A DNA stretch of 64,000 bases from Pantoea sp. alder81 (GTDB lineage Bacteria > Pseudomonadota > Gammaproteobacteria > Enterobacterales > Enterobacteriaceae): the NCBI RefSeq assembly GCF_020179835.1, contig NZ_JAIUDA010000015.1, positions 1 to 64,000 of the forward strand, read 5' to 3'. Under the pieces are notes generated by a model. The model worked only from the letters and a program-made list of their open reading frames with translations, was not told the DNA's origin and ran no database searches. Shown one piece after another: positions 8,105 to 16,719 of this stretch; position 1 is the first letter of the stretch; each line of letters starts with the position of its first letter. The translations under genes were made by a program, and so were the position numbers.

Positions 8105-9046
8105 GTGGCGGGCTATTTCATTCGTCGTGTGCTGGCGGCCATCCCGGTAATGTTGGTGGTGGCGCTGTTTGTCTTTCTTTTATTGCGCCTATCGCCAGGA
8201 GATCCGGCCGCCATTATTGCGGGCGATATGGCAACGCCACAACAGTTGGCCGCCATTCGTGCGAATCTCGGTCTCGACCAACCGTTATATGAGCAATTTT
8301 TTGTCTGGATTTCACACCTGTTGCAAGGTGACTTTAGCACTTCGCTGATGGCAAAAACGCCGGTGCTGACCATGATTGGCCAACGCCTCGAACCCACCCT
8401 CAGTTTGGCGCTAGTGGCAATTTTGTTCACCATCGCGATTTCAGTACCGTTGGGGGTACTGGCAGCCTGGAAACACGGTAGCTGGCTGGACAACCTGGTG
8501 ATGTCAGTTTCCGTCCTGGGCTTTTCTATCCCGGTTTTCGTTATTGGCTATCTGCTGACATCGGTGTTTGCGATTGAACTCAAATGGCTGCCCGTTCAGG
8601 GATTTACCAGTATAACTAAAGGGCTCTGGCCTTTTGCTGAACGCATAATATTACCCGCGCTGACCTTGTCATCGGTTTATATCGCTTTAGTGGCACGCAT
8701 GACGCGAGCAAGTTTACTTGAAGTCCTGGGTGAGGATTATATTCGCACGGCCCGGGCGAAAGGGTTATCGGAGATCCATGTGCTTTTCCGTCATGCGTTG
8801 CGGAACGCAATGATCCCCATCTTGACAGTGATTGGTACCGGATTTGCCTTGATGATTTCGGGCGTAGTGGTAACAGAGAGCGTCTTTAATGTTCCGGGAT
8901 TGGGGAGACTGATTGTGGATGCTGTGCTGGCAAGGGATTACCCGGTAATACAGGGCATGATCCTGCTAACCAGCGGAGTTTATGTTGTCATCAACCTGTT
9001 AATAGATCTCTCGTATGCACTGAGCGATCCGCGTATTCGTTATTGA
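8105..9046 (+). CDS. ABC transporter permease (DppB/OppB type)
   Basis: This 313-residue inner-membrane permease belongs to the peptide/opine/nickel class. A first transmembrane segment (about residues 8-28) is followed by a large periplasmic loop (LSPGDPAAIIAGD...), then five more segments, and the cytoplasmic EAA-type loop with RTARAKGLSE near residue 215. A GTG start at 8105 fits GGAGGTGAG just upstream and gives the usual short MAGYFIRR N-terminus. The SBP stop lies 26 bases upstream and the next permease begins 14 bases after its stop, so it is an operon member forming the heterodimeric channel with that permease. Confidence 0.9.
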   Translation: MAGYFIRRVLAAIPVMLVVALFVFLLLRLSPGDPAAIIAGDMATPQQLAAIRANLGLDQPLYEQFFVWISHLLQGDFSTSLMAKTPVLTMIGQRLEPTLSLALVAILFTIAISVPLGVLAAWKHGSWLDNLVMSVSVLGFSIPVFVIGYLLTSVFAIELKWLPVQGFTSITKGLWPFAERIILPALTLSSVYIALVARMTRASLLEVLGEDYIRTARAKGLSEIHVLFRHALRNAMIPILTVIGTGFALMISGVVVTESVFNVPGLGRLIVDAVLARDYPVIQGMILLTSGVYVVINLLIDLSYALSDPRIRY

Positions 9047-9060
9047 AGGGGCGCCTGAGT

Positions 9061-9936
9061 ATGAGCAAATCCATTTCGGCTGAGTTGCCAGTGCTACAGC
9101 GTCGCTGGTTTCGTCTGCCGCGTCTTCCCTGGTTAACTATCGTGGCACTTGTGGTTCTGGTATCCATTATCTGCATGGCGATCTTCGCACCATGGATTGC
9201 TAATCATGATCCCGTGGAATTATCACCCGCCACTCGACTCAAACCAGCCAGCGCTGAATTTTGGCTCGGCACTGATGCCTATGGCCGTGACCTGTTTTCA
9301 CGCGTTGTCTATGGCGCCCGTGTATCACTGATGGTGGGGCTCGGTGTCACGATCATGAGTGTCTTGATAGGACTGCCGCTGGGACTGCTTGCGGGCTATT
9401 TTCGACGTCTCGATGCGATCCTAATGCGCATCATGGACGGCCTGATGGCCATCCCTGGCATTTTGCTGGCTATCGCGATTGTTTCATTAAGCAGTGCCAG
9501 TCTGTGGACTGTGATGATTGCTATCATGGTGCCGGAAATCCCTCAGGTCGTGCGTCTGGTGCGTTCAAGGGTATTGTCCGCACGCGAGGAGCCCTATGTT
9601 GAGGCAGCGCTACTCTCGGGCACTTCAACATTGAGCATCCTGACACGGCATTTGATGCCCACCACACTGGCACCGTTAATTGTCCAGAGTACCTATATTT
9701 GCGCCTCTGCAATCCTGACCGAAGCCATTCTTTCCTTTCTGGGAGCAGGCATCGGGACCGAAACGCCGACCTGGGGCAACATCATTTCTGAAGGTCGAGT
9801 CTATTTTCAGCTCAAGCCTTCACTGGTGCTTTGGCCGGGTCTGGCATTATCGCTTTGTATTCTCTCCATCAACTTGCTAGGTGATGCGGTGAGTGATGCG
9901 CTTGATCCACGCCTGAAGAAAAAGGGTAAAGCATGA
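9061..9936 (+). CDS. ABC transporter permease (DppC/OppC type)
   Basis: This is a 291-residue partner permease. It has a cytoplasmic N-terminal tail, a first membrane segment at about residues 28-48, the conserved LGTDAYGRDLFSRVVYGARVSL block (about 75-96), and the EAA loop with AALLSGTSTLSILTRHLMP. The start is ATG 9061, preceded by GAAGGGG; an upstream in-frame TTG overlapping the preceding gene is unlikely. The last codons overlap the ATPase start in an ATGA arrangement, implying translational coupling and equal amounts of permease and ATPase. Confidence 0.9.
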   Translation: MSKSISAELPVLQRRWFRLPRLPWLTIVALVVLVSIICMAIFAPWIANHDPVELSPATRLKPASAEFWLGTDAYGRDLFSRVVYGARVSLMVGLGVTIMSVLIGLPLGLLAGYFRRLDAILMRIMDGLMAIPGILLAIAIVSLSSASLWTVMIAIMVPEIPQVVRLVRSRVLSAREEPYVEAALLSGTSTLSILTRHLMPTTLAPLIVQSTYICASAILTEAILSFLGAGIGTETPTWGNIISEGRVYFQLKPSLVLWPGLALSLCILSINLLGDAVSDALDPRLKKKGKA

Positions 9937-11579
9937 GTGAATATGATCGTGACGTTATGAAGGTTGAGCATTTATCGGTGGCTACCGCACAGGGAGGACC
10001 GATTTTACAGGATGTCTCATTCTCTATTCGTTCGGGAGAAACGCTATGCCTCGTGGGGGAAAGCGGATCGGGGAAATCTGTGACTTCATTAGCTACGCTC
10101 GGCCTGTTACCGCAAGGCGCACTCAGTGTGACCAGCGGTCGCATACTGCTTGATGGCGAGGATGTCTTGCGGGCAACACCGCGTCGTTTAAAAGCGTTGC
10201 GCGGCAGCCATATGGCCATGATTTTTCAGGAACCCATGACCGCGCTTAACCCGGTGCTGACTGTTGGACGACAGATTGATGAAGTCCTGCAGGCACACAC
10301 CGAATACAACGCAGCCGAGCGGCGCGCTAACGTTATGGACGCATTAGCGCAGGTACATTTACCCGATATCGAGCGTATTTACACTGCGTTCCCACATCAG
10401 CTAAGCGGTGGCCAGCGTCAGCGCATCATGATCGCGATGGCACTGGTACTCAAACCACGTTTACTGATTGCTGATGAACCCACCACAGCGTTGGATGTGA
10501 CGACCCAGCAGCAAATACTCAAACTCATCCTTGAGCTGCAAAAAAAGCAGGGAACGGCAGTGCTATTTATCACTCATGATATGGGTGTGGTAGCTGATAT
10601 TGCTGATCGCATCTGCGTCATGCGCAAAGGAAAAATTGTTGAGTCTGGTGACCTGAAACAGGTACTAACGCAACCGCGAGAAGCTTATACGCAAGCATTA
10701 CTAGCCGCTGTGCCGAGTCTTATCCCTCGTCAGGCACGTCCGGCTGTCAGCGCTCAGGTGGTACTGGATGTCGTGGAATTAGGCAAAACCTTTGCCGCCA
10801 AAGGTTGCGCACTGAGATGGCTAGCAAAACGGCGTGAAGGCACGCGTGCGTTGCAGGACGTGACCTTCAGCCTTAAACGCGGTCGCACGCTGGGCATCGT
10901 AGGTGAAAGTGGTTCAGGGAAATCCACCATGGCGCGGTGTGTGATGCGATTACTCATGCCTGATGAGGGGGCCATTCGTATTGTGGGCAATGACATTTCA
11001 GAGTTGTCACCCTTGGGATTAAAGCCGCACCGCAAACGTATCCAGATGATATTCCAGGATCCCAATCGTTCGCTTAATCCACGCCTCACCATTGGGAAAA
11101 GTTTGGTGGAAGGCCCCATGAATCATGGCGCTTCCTTCGGTGAGGCTTGGGCGCGCGGCAAAGCCCTGCTGGAACTGGTGGGGCTGCCAGGCGATGCGAT
11201 CGACCGCTTTCCGCATCAGTTCTCAGGAGGGCAGCGACAGCGTATTGCCATTGCGCGCGCGCTGGCGATGGAGCCTGATGTGATTGTCGCCGATGAGGCT
11301 GTTTCAGCTCTGGATGTTTCAGTACAGGCACAGGTCTTGCAACTGCTGGATGATATTCAGCAACGTCTGGGTGTGGCCATTTTGTTTATTACCCATGACC
11401 TGCGTGTGGCGGCGCAACTCTGCGATGACGTATTAGTGATGCAACATGGCAAGGTAGTGGAATATGGCACTGCTCATGAGGTGCTTATGGCACCGCAACA
11501 TGCGTACACACAACAACTTATGGGCGCGATACCGGGGAAAAATTGGGATTTTGCCGCTAAACGAGGGATCGAAAGATGA
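9933..11579 (+). CDS. Dual-domain ABC transporter ATPase (DppD-DppF fusion)
   Basis: This 548-residue protein contains both nucleotide-binding domains of a peptide-type importer. Domain 1 has Walker A GESGSGKS (42-49), signature LSGGQRQR (157-164) and Walker B IADEPTTALD (179-188). Domain 2 has Walker A GESGSGKS (323-330), signature FSGGQRQR (429-436) and Walker B VADEAVSALD (451-460). Each half carries the oligopeptide C-terminal extension typical of DppD/DppF. ATG 9933 overlaps the permease stop, and its own end overlaps the deacylase start by four bases. The fused form resembles GsiA/YejF. It completes the importer, so the operon has SBP, two permeases and both ATPase halves. Confidence 0.93.
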   Translation: MSEYDRDVMKVEHLSVATAQGGPILQDVSFSIRSGETLCLVGESGSGKSVTSLATLGLLPQGALSVTSGRILLDGEDVLRATPRRLKALRGSHMAMIFQEPMTALNPVLTVGRQIDEVLQAHTEYNAAERRANVMDALAQVHLPDIERIYTAFPHQLSGGQRQRIMIAMALVLKPRLLIADEPTTALDVTTQQQILKLILELQKKQGTAVLFITHDMGVVADIADRICVMRKGKIVESGDLKQVLTQPREAYTQALLAAVPSLIPRQARPAVSAQVVLDVVELGKTFAAKGCALRWLAKRREGTRALQDVTFSLKRGRTLGIVGESGSGKSTMARCVMRLLMPDEGAIRIVGNDISELSPLGLKPHRKRIQMIFQDPNRSLNPRLTIGKSLVEGPMNHGASFGEAWARGKALLELVGLPGDAIDRFPHQFSGGQRQRIAIARALAMEPDVIVADEAVSALDVSVQAQVLQLLDDIQQRLGVAILFITHDLRVAAQLCDDVLVMQHGKVVEYGTAHEVLMAPQHAYTQQLMGAIPGKNWDFAAKRGIER

Positions 11580-13003
11580 CCTATGATCTACTCTTCACGC
11601 GCGTCACTGTTGTCGATGGAAGCGCGGCTGAGCCCTATCTGGCGGATGTAGGGGTTAGAGGGGATCGTATTGTCGCGATAGGACAACTGGATGAATCGGA
11701 GGCCAAAGCCATCATTACAGGCAATGGCCGATATCTCATGCCGGGTTTTATTGATGTGCACACCCATGACGACACGATGGTCATACACCAGCCTGACATG
11801 CTGCCAAAGATTTCCCAGGGAGTGACGACGGTCATTGTTGGCAATTGTGGCATCAGTGCTTCACCTGTTGTGTTACATGGCAATCCGCCTGACCCCATGA
11901 ACCTGCTGGGTGGGCGAGAGGCGTTTGCTTATCCTACATTCCAGCATTATGTTTTGGCTGTTGAAGAGGCAGTACCAGCAGTTAATGTGGCGGCGTTAAT
12001 TGGCCATACCGCATTACGTGCGAATGTCATGTCTGAATTTGACCGACCCGCGAGCCCCAGTGAACAAACTCAGATGGCTATTGCCCTGAAGGCTGCGCTG
12101 GAAGCCGGTGCAATTGGTTTAAGTTCTGGGCTCGCTTACACCAATGCCAGACAGGCACCTGCCTCAGAAATGCAATCGCTGGTGGATATCGTCGGTGAAA
12201 AAGGTGCGATCTATACCACGCACATGCGTAATGAACACGATGGATTACTCAATTCGCTGGAGGAGTCGTTCAGTACTGCGCGTCAGGCAGGAGCCGATCT
12301 GGTCATCTCTCATTTAAAATGCGCCGGAGCGGGGAATTGGGGAAAGGCTCCGTTAGCTCTACAGGCACTGGAAAAGGCCGCTAGCCAACAGCCCTGTAAT
12401 TGTGATTGTTATCCCTATGCCTGTAGCTCGACCACGCTGGATGCATGGCGTGTGGATGGAGAAATGGAAATCTACATTAACTGGTCTGAGCCGCATCCTG
12501 AGATGGCCCGACAGACGCTGAAAGAGATAGCCGCACAATGGGGTGTCGATCAATGGCAGGCAACTGAGCGCTTACGCCCTGCTGGTGCGATTTATCACAT
12601 GATGCATGAGGAGGATGTGCAGAAAATTCTGGCCCATCCCTTGTCCATGATAGGGTCGGATGGATTACCATCTGACCCTAATCCACACCCACGTTTATGG
12701 GGGACATTTCCCCGCGTATTGGCGCATTATTGCCGGGATTTAAAACTTTTTAGTTTGGAAGAAGCCGTGCATAAGATGACGGGCCTTTCTGCTGCGCGCT
12801 TTCGTTTAAAGGATCGCGGGGTTATCAGAACGGGCGCATTTGCCGATTTGACGCTGGTGGATATGACTACGCTTGAGGATGTTGCGACCTATAGTGACCC
12901 CTGTAAGGCATCTCCCGGCATTCACCTTGTTGTGGTAAATGGAGTGATCAGTTATCAAAATGGGAAAGTCATTCAACGCAATGGCCGGATGCTAAAAGCC
13001 TGA
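11576..13003 (+). CDS. N-acyl-D-amino acid deacylase (D-aminoacylase)
   Basis: This is a 475-residue amidohydrolase-superfamily enzyme that removes the acyl group from N-acyl-D-amino acids. It has a small beta-domain at both ends and a TIM-barrel core. Residues known to bind zinc or act in Alcaligenes D-aminoacylase are all matched: His62 and His64 (DVHTHDD), Cys91 (GNCGIS), His216 (THMRNEHDG), His246 (ISHLKCAG) and Asp362 (GSDGLPSDP). It overlaps the ATPase gene by ATGA, so it is translated as part of the transport operon. With D-carbamoylase and the D-aminotransferase it lets the operon accept both acyl- and carbamoyl-blocked D-amino acids. A D-hydantoinase role is excluded by the cysteine-type site. 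Confidence 0.92.
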   Translation: MTYDLLFTRVTVVDGSAAEPYLADVGVRGDRIVAIGQLDESEAKAIITGNGRYLMPGFIDVHTHDDTMVIHQPDMLPKISQGVTTVIVGNCGISASPVVLHGNPPDPMNLLGGREAFAYPTFQHYVLAVEEAVPAVNVAALIGHTALRANVMSEFDRPASPSEQTQMAIALKAALEAGAIGLSSGLAYTNARQAPASEMQSLVDIVGEKGAIYTTHMRNEHDGLLNSLEESFSTARQAGADLVISHLKCAGAGNWGKAPLALQALEKAASQQPCNCDCYPYACSSTTLDAWRVDGEMEIYINWSEPHPEMARQTLKEIAAQWGVDQWQATERLRPAGAIYHMMHEEDVQKILAHPLSMIGSDGLPSDPNPHPRLWGTFPRVLAHYCRDLKLFSLEEAVHKMTGLSAARFRLKDRGVIRTGAFADLTLVDMTTLEDVATYSDPCKASPGIHLVVVNGVISYQNGKVIQRNGRMLKA

Positions 13004-13012
13004 GCAGTAAGG

Positions 13013-13071
13013 TTTTCGCTTTACACTTCAGCATGCTTCGCTAAGTTTCAGGGGAAGAGTTAAAGCGAAAA
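13013..13071. repeat. 11-bp perfect inverted repeat downstream of the operon
   Basis: The arms TTTTCGCTTTA (13013-13023) and TAAAGCGAAAA (13061-13071) are exact reverse complements separated by 37 bases, starting ten bases after the deacylase stop. The loop contains a further AGCATGCT palindrome. There is no T-tract after the second arm, so it may be an mRNA 3'-end stabilising hairpin or a two-site operator rather than a standard terminator. Confidence 0.5.
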
Positions 13072-13261
13072 TTCAATAGCAAATATAACGTTTTGCCACA
13101 ACATGGCAAGGTGAAGGTATTAATGTGACTATATTCCTTACGCCCGGTGCTTAGCATGTAAATACACATGTGCCTCTAACGTATCGATTTGATGAGAATA
13201 ATGAGCCTACGACGTTGGCATGGATTCAACGCTGCGTCAGCCAGTTAAAGCAACAGCGATT

Positions 13262-13972
13262 TTAAAGCGCAATAGAATTCTTCCCTAGCAACGCGTGGCA
13301 CAAAGCCTCACCAACAGCACTAGCAGATTGTGGATTCTGGCCGGTAATCAGCAGACCGTCGGTCACCACATTGCACTGCCAGTTATCCGCAGGCTGGTGG
13401 CGTGCACCTCGCTCTTTGAGCGCCGCTTCCAGCATAAACGGCACCACATTCGCCATACCGACTTCCATCTCTTCGGTATCGGTGAAAGCCGCAACGTGTT
13501 TACCTTTCAACAGATATTGCCCGTTACGCAGTTTCACATTGATCAACGCTGCCGGGCCGTGGCAAACCGCTGCAACGGGTTTACCGCTCTCATACATCTG
13601 GCGCGTCAGGTATTTCAGCGCGGCATCATCGGGGAAATCCCACATTGTGCCATGCCCACCGACAAACAGGATCGCGCTGTAATCCTCACTTTTGGTCGCC
13701 GCCAGCGGTAATGTGTTGTTGAGTCGCTGCTGAAAGCCTGTGTCCTGCCAGTAGTGCTGATTGATCGCATCATCCTGGATACCATACACCGGGGGTTTCC
13801 CTCCTTTGACAGATGCGAAGACCGTGCGAATCCCGGCTGATTCGAGTACATGAAAAGGATGGATCAGTTCTGGCAGGTAGAAACCTGAGATTTCATGACC
13901 GGCGACAATATCGCGAAAACTGCTCAGCACCAGCAATACCGGTTTAACTGAGTGCGGCTGGACGCCATTCAT
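13262..13972 (-). CDS. DJ-1/PfpI family protein (Hsp31-like, type 1 glutamine amidotransferase fold)
   Basis: This is a 236-residue DJ-1/ThiJ/PfpI superfamily protein of the larger Hsp31/glyoxalase-III-like type. The nucleophile elbow is AVCHGPAAL with Cys137-His138, preceded by VGGHGTMWDFP (104-114); an acidic residue in the N-terminal domain would complete the site. Related proteins act as glutathione-independent glyoxalases, deglycases or chaperones. The ATG at 13972 has AAGGATC at good spacing. It is a single gene; a 17-bp palindrome lies about 120 bp upstream. The exact reaction cannot be decided from sequence. Confidence 0.87.
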   Translation of the reverse strand: MNGVQPHSVKPVLLVLSSFRDIVAGHEISGFYLPELIHPFHVLESAGIRTVFASVKGGKPPVYGIQDDAINQHYWQDTGFQQRLNNTLPLAATKSEDYSAILFVGGHGTMWDFPDDAALKYLTRQMYESGKPVAAVCHGPAALINVKLRNGQYLLKGKHVAAFTDTEEMEVGMANVVPFMLEAALKERGARHQPADNWQCNVVTDGLLITGQNPQSASAVGEALCHALLGKNSIAL

Positions 13973-14090
13973 AAATGATCCTTAAATTCTTATTCATTTT
14001 AAGCGTAATGGATGTGCTGCATCGGGGAAGGAGCCAAACGTCGCCACAGTCAGAATAATTTGCGGTGATAAATTGTTAAACGGTGGTTTG

Positions 14091-14107
14091 CTTATAGTGA
14101 CTATAAG
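14091..14107. promoter_or_regulatory. Perfect 7+3+7 palindrome upstream of the DJ-1-like gene
   Basis: CTTATAGTGACTATAAG is a perfect dyad, followed closely by GTTATTTATAAC (14111-14122), also a dyad. They lie 119 bases upstream of the minus-strand DJ-1/PfpI gene and behind the fepA-like terminator. The form suits a dimeric regulator such as TetR, MarR or LysR; the regulator is unknown. Confidence 0.4.
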
Positions 14108-14197
14108 AGTTATTTATAACAGTGTGGTATGTAATGTTTTAACGGCGGAAAATAACGTTAAAACACTTTCCGGAAAATCAGATACCCATCAAAATAA

Positions 14198-14223
14198 AAC
14201 TGAGCCTCCGCAGAGGCTCATTA
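14198..14223 (-). terminator. Rho-independent terminator of the FepA-like gene
   Basis: On the minus strand, the hairpin TGAGCCTC-TGCG-GAGGCTCA is followed by GTTTTATTTT. It begins a few bases after the receptor stop codon (14229). Stem and T-rich tail are both good. Confidence 0.85.
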
Positions 14224-14228
14224 ATGGT

Positions 14229-16502
14229 TTAGAAGGAAGTGGTTACACCCGCATAATAAGCGCGGCCCGGTTCGTTATACGTCGAAGCACCTTCGTTCTC
14301 ACGGTAGATCTGTTTATTCAGCAGATTGCTGATGCCGGCACTGAAGCGAAGGTTTTTATTCACCTCATAATTAACGCCCACACCATAAATCGCATAGGCT
14401 CCGACTTCCTTATCGGATAAGCCGCTCGCCTCTTTACGAATCTCCGCCGTAGTACGTGGATGCTGACGTCCATACATGGTCCAGCTCAGGGTGGTGGATA
14501 AGGCATCAGTCACCTGCCACTCAAGCCAGCTATTCACGGTATATTTCGGAATCAACGATAAAGGGTTACCCGTCGATTTATATTTAGACGTGAACATGTA
14601 GGTGGCATTAGTACGCCAGTTCAGCGTGTCTTCAATCAGCGGTAAGGTTAAATTTCCTTCCAGACCCTGGGTCAACGCTTTACCCCCGTTTTGCCACTGA
14701 TAGATATCATAGGTCGAGGAGTACCATGAACCGGCTACTGCAACGGTTCCAAGAGAATCGGAGCCCGCGACGATTTTATTTTGATAGTCATTACGGAAGT
14801 AAGTCAGGCCTGCACTGTAACCCGCATCATTCCATTGCAAACCAATCTCTTTGTTTACACTGACTTCAGGTTTGAGATCGCCATTGCCCATTAAATAGCA
14901 ACCATTGCTGCCGCTCACGGAGCATCCGTTACCACTGCTGGCGAGAAGATAACCTTCGGTTGATTGATAGAGATTCGGGGCTTTAAACACGCGAGCAATA
15001 CCGGCCTTTAACTTCAGCGTGTCGGTTAAATCCTGCTGAATATTAAGGCTCGGGCTCCAGTTATGTCCGAATTTATCGCTGTAATCGAAACGCAAACCGG
15101 GAATCAACGTGGTGCCGTCAAAGGCATCAATCGTGTCTTCCAGATAGAGTGCACTCAGCTCCTGGCTGTTTTTGCTGCTGCGCTGCGATGGGTCGCCGGA
15201 AACACCGTTAATATCAATGCCTGTCGCATCCGTTTCCTGCATCGCTGCCGGGTCGTTGAGCTGCTCTTTGTTCCACTCGCCTCCGATGGTTAAGGTATGG
15301 TCCACCAGCAAGTTGAAGGGAACGGTGTATTCGTTGTTGATACGCCAGGTTTTATAGCGGCTGGTGTTGTAAGTATCGCTGTTGATCATTCCTTCTACTT
15401 TGCCAGTTGATCCTTCGGCCAGACGCGTATTGTGCGTATCCTCATAGCTCAGCGTGAGTTTGGATTGCCCCCAATCCCAGATGCCATTATGGATGAGGCT
15501 ATAAGCCTGGCGGTACATGCGGTTGGTTTCGCTGCCATATAAAGTCGGTACCAGCGTACTGAGATTACTCAGGCTATATTGCGTATCCCCGGCGTAAATA
15601 TTGCCCTGACGGCTGTAGGCATAATTGAAGTCGAGGAATTGTTGCTCGTTGATCTTCCACTGTAACGATGTATTGATGTCACGATTTCGCACACCTTCGC
15701 GGCCGGCTGCGTAGGAACCATCCTCGCTGGTATTGATATCGTAGGCGTCGGCGTCAGTTTTATTGATATTGCCGTATACGCGCATCGTCAGCACGTCATC
15801 AATCAGCGGGCCACTCAAACTAAAGTTCATGCGCTTCGTCGCGCCTTCATCTTTATCTTCAGGTTGATTGGTAAATAGAGAGAGTGAACCGTGCCAGTCA
15901 TTGGTTGGGCGTTTGGTGACGATATTGACCACACCTCCCATCGCGCCGGATCCGTAGTGAGCCGCCGCCGGGCCGCGCAGTACATCGATGTGATCCACCA
16001 TCTCAGCGGGAACCCAGTTGGTATCGCCTCGGGTATCACGCTCCCCGGTGCGGCTGTAGCGTACCGCGCTGCGCGAAGAAACAGGCACCCCATCAATCAG
16101 AATTAAGGTGTTTTCGGGACCCATGCCGCGAATATCAATCTGGCGATTATTACCGCGGCTTCCTGTGGCACTGTTACCCGTGAGATTAACGCCAGGCATT
16201 TTGCGAATAATATCTGAGAGATCATTGACCGGCGGATTGCGTTCAAGATCTTGCTGTGTAATCAATGATGCACCAGGCTGCTGCTTCAGAACATCCTCAG
16301 CTTTTGCACTGACGACCATATCCGTTTCATTCGTTGCGGTCTTCTCTGCCTTTTTTGCCGAGATGACTTTCTCACTACCGCTATCATTATTATCCAGCGA
16401 TAAGACGTCATTATTATCAGCCGCCAGCACATTTCCACTGTGAACGGTAATTCCAATCAGAATTGAAAGCGTTGTTTTCCTTACACCAAAGACAAAAGAC
16501 AT
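14229..16502 (-). CDS. fepA: TonB-dependent catecholate siderophore receptor (FepA/IroN type)
   Basis: This is a 757-residue outer-membrane receptor for a ferric catecholate siderophore such as enterobactin. It has a signal peptide (about 1-27), a TonB-box-like ETDMVVSA segment (about 59-66), the plug domain with IDIRGMGPENTLILIDG and GPAAAHYGSGAMGGVVNIVTKRP, and a 22-strand barrel ending in aromatic SF. The loop NGCYLMGNGDLKPE is typical of the FepA/PirA/IroN branch, and the length is close to E. coli FepA (746). A Fur box lies just upstream and a terminator just downstream, making it a single iron-repressed gene without enterobactin biosynthesis genes nearby. PirA or IroN are alternative names. 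Confidence 0.88.
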   Translation of the reverse strand: MSFVFGVRKTTLSILIGITVHSGNVLAADNNDVLSLDNNDSGSEKVISAKKAEKTATNETDMVVSAKAEDVLKQQPGASLITQQDLERNPPVNDLSDIIRKMPGVNLTGNSATGSRGNNRQIDIRGMGPENTLILIDGVPVSSRSAVRYSRTGERDTRGDTNWVPAEMVDHIDVLRGPAAAHYGSGAMGGVVNIVTKRPTNDWHGSLSLFTNQPEDKDEGATKRMNFSLSGPLIDDVLTMRVYGNINKTDADAYDINTSEDGSYAAGREGVRNRDINTSLQWKINEQQFLDFNYAYSRQGNIYAGDTQYSLSNLSTLVPTLYGSETNRMYRQAYSLIHNGIWDWGQSKLTLSYEDTHNTRLAEGSTGKVEGMINSDTYNTSRYKTWRINNEYTVPFNLLVDHTLTIGGEWNKEQLNDPAAMQETDATGIDINGVSGDPSQRSSKNSQELSALYLEDTIDAFDGTTLIPGLRFDYSDKFGHNWSPSLNIQQDLTDTLKLKAGIARVFKAPNLYQSTEGYLLASSGNGCSVSGSNGCYLMGNGDLKPEVSVNKEIGLQWNDAGYSAGLTYFRNDYQNKIVAGSDSLGTVAVAGSWYSSTYDIYQWQNGGKALTQGLEGNLTLPLIEDTLNWRTNATYMFTSKYKSTGNPLSLIPKYTVNSWLEWQVTDALSTTLSWTMYGRQHPRTTAEIRKEASGLSDKEVGAYAIYGVGVNYEVNKNLRFSAGISNLLNKQIYRENEGASTYNEPGRAYYAGVTTSF

Positions 16503-16548
16503 ATTGTTACACCGGTTTATTATTAGTTACATATCAAATGAGGAGGAG

Positions 16549-16567
16549 AATAATTATCATAATCATT
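16549..16567 (-). promoter_or_regulatory. Fur box of the FepA-like receptor
   Basis: On the minus strand AATGATTATGATAATTATT matches 16 of 19 positions of the Fur consensus AATGATAATNATTATCATT (N counted as a match). It sits in a larger near-perfect dyad (GAGAAT...ATTCTC, 16546-16570), 47 bases before the start codon, where Fur would block RNA polymerase when iron is plentiful. Confidence 0.85.
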
Positions 16568-16719
16568 CTCAATATTGATATTTTTGACACATTTGGACAT
16601 GTCTGATGGTGCCTGTTTACATGTCTTGCCTCAGAGATTGCAAAAGGGGCAGAGAAGTGAGCAATTGTGGAAAGATTATGAAGGTATACGGCGGTAGCTA
16701 TTTGGCATCCGCCTCAGGA

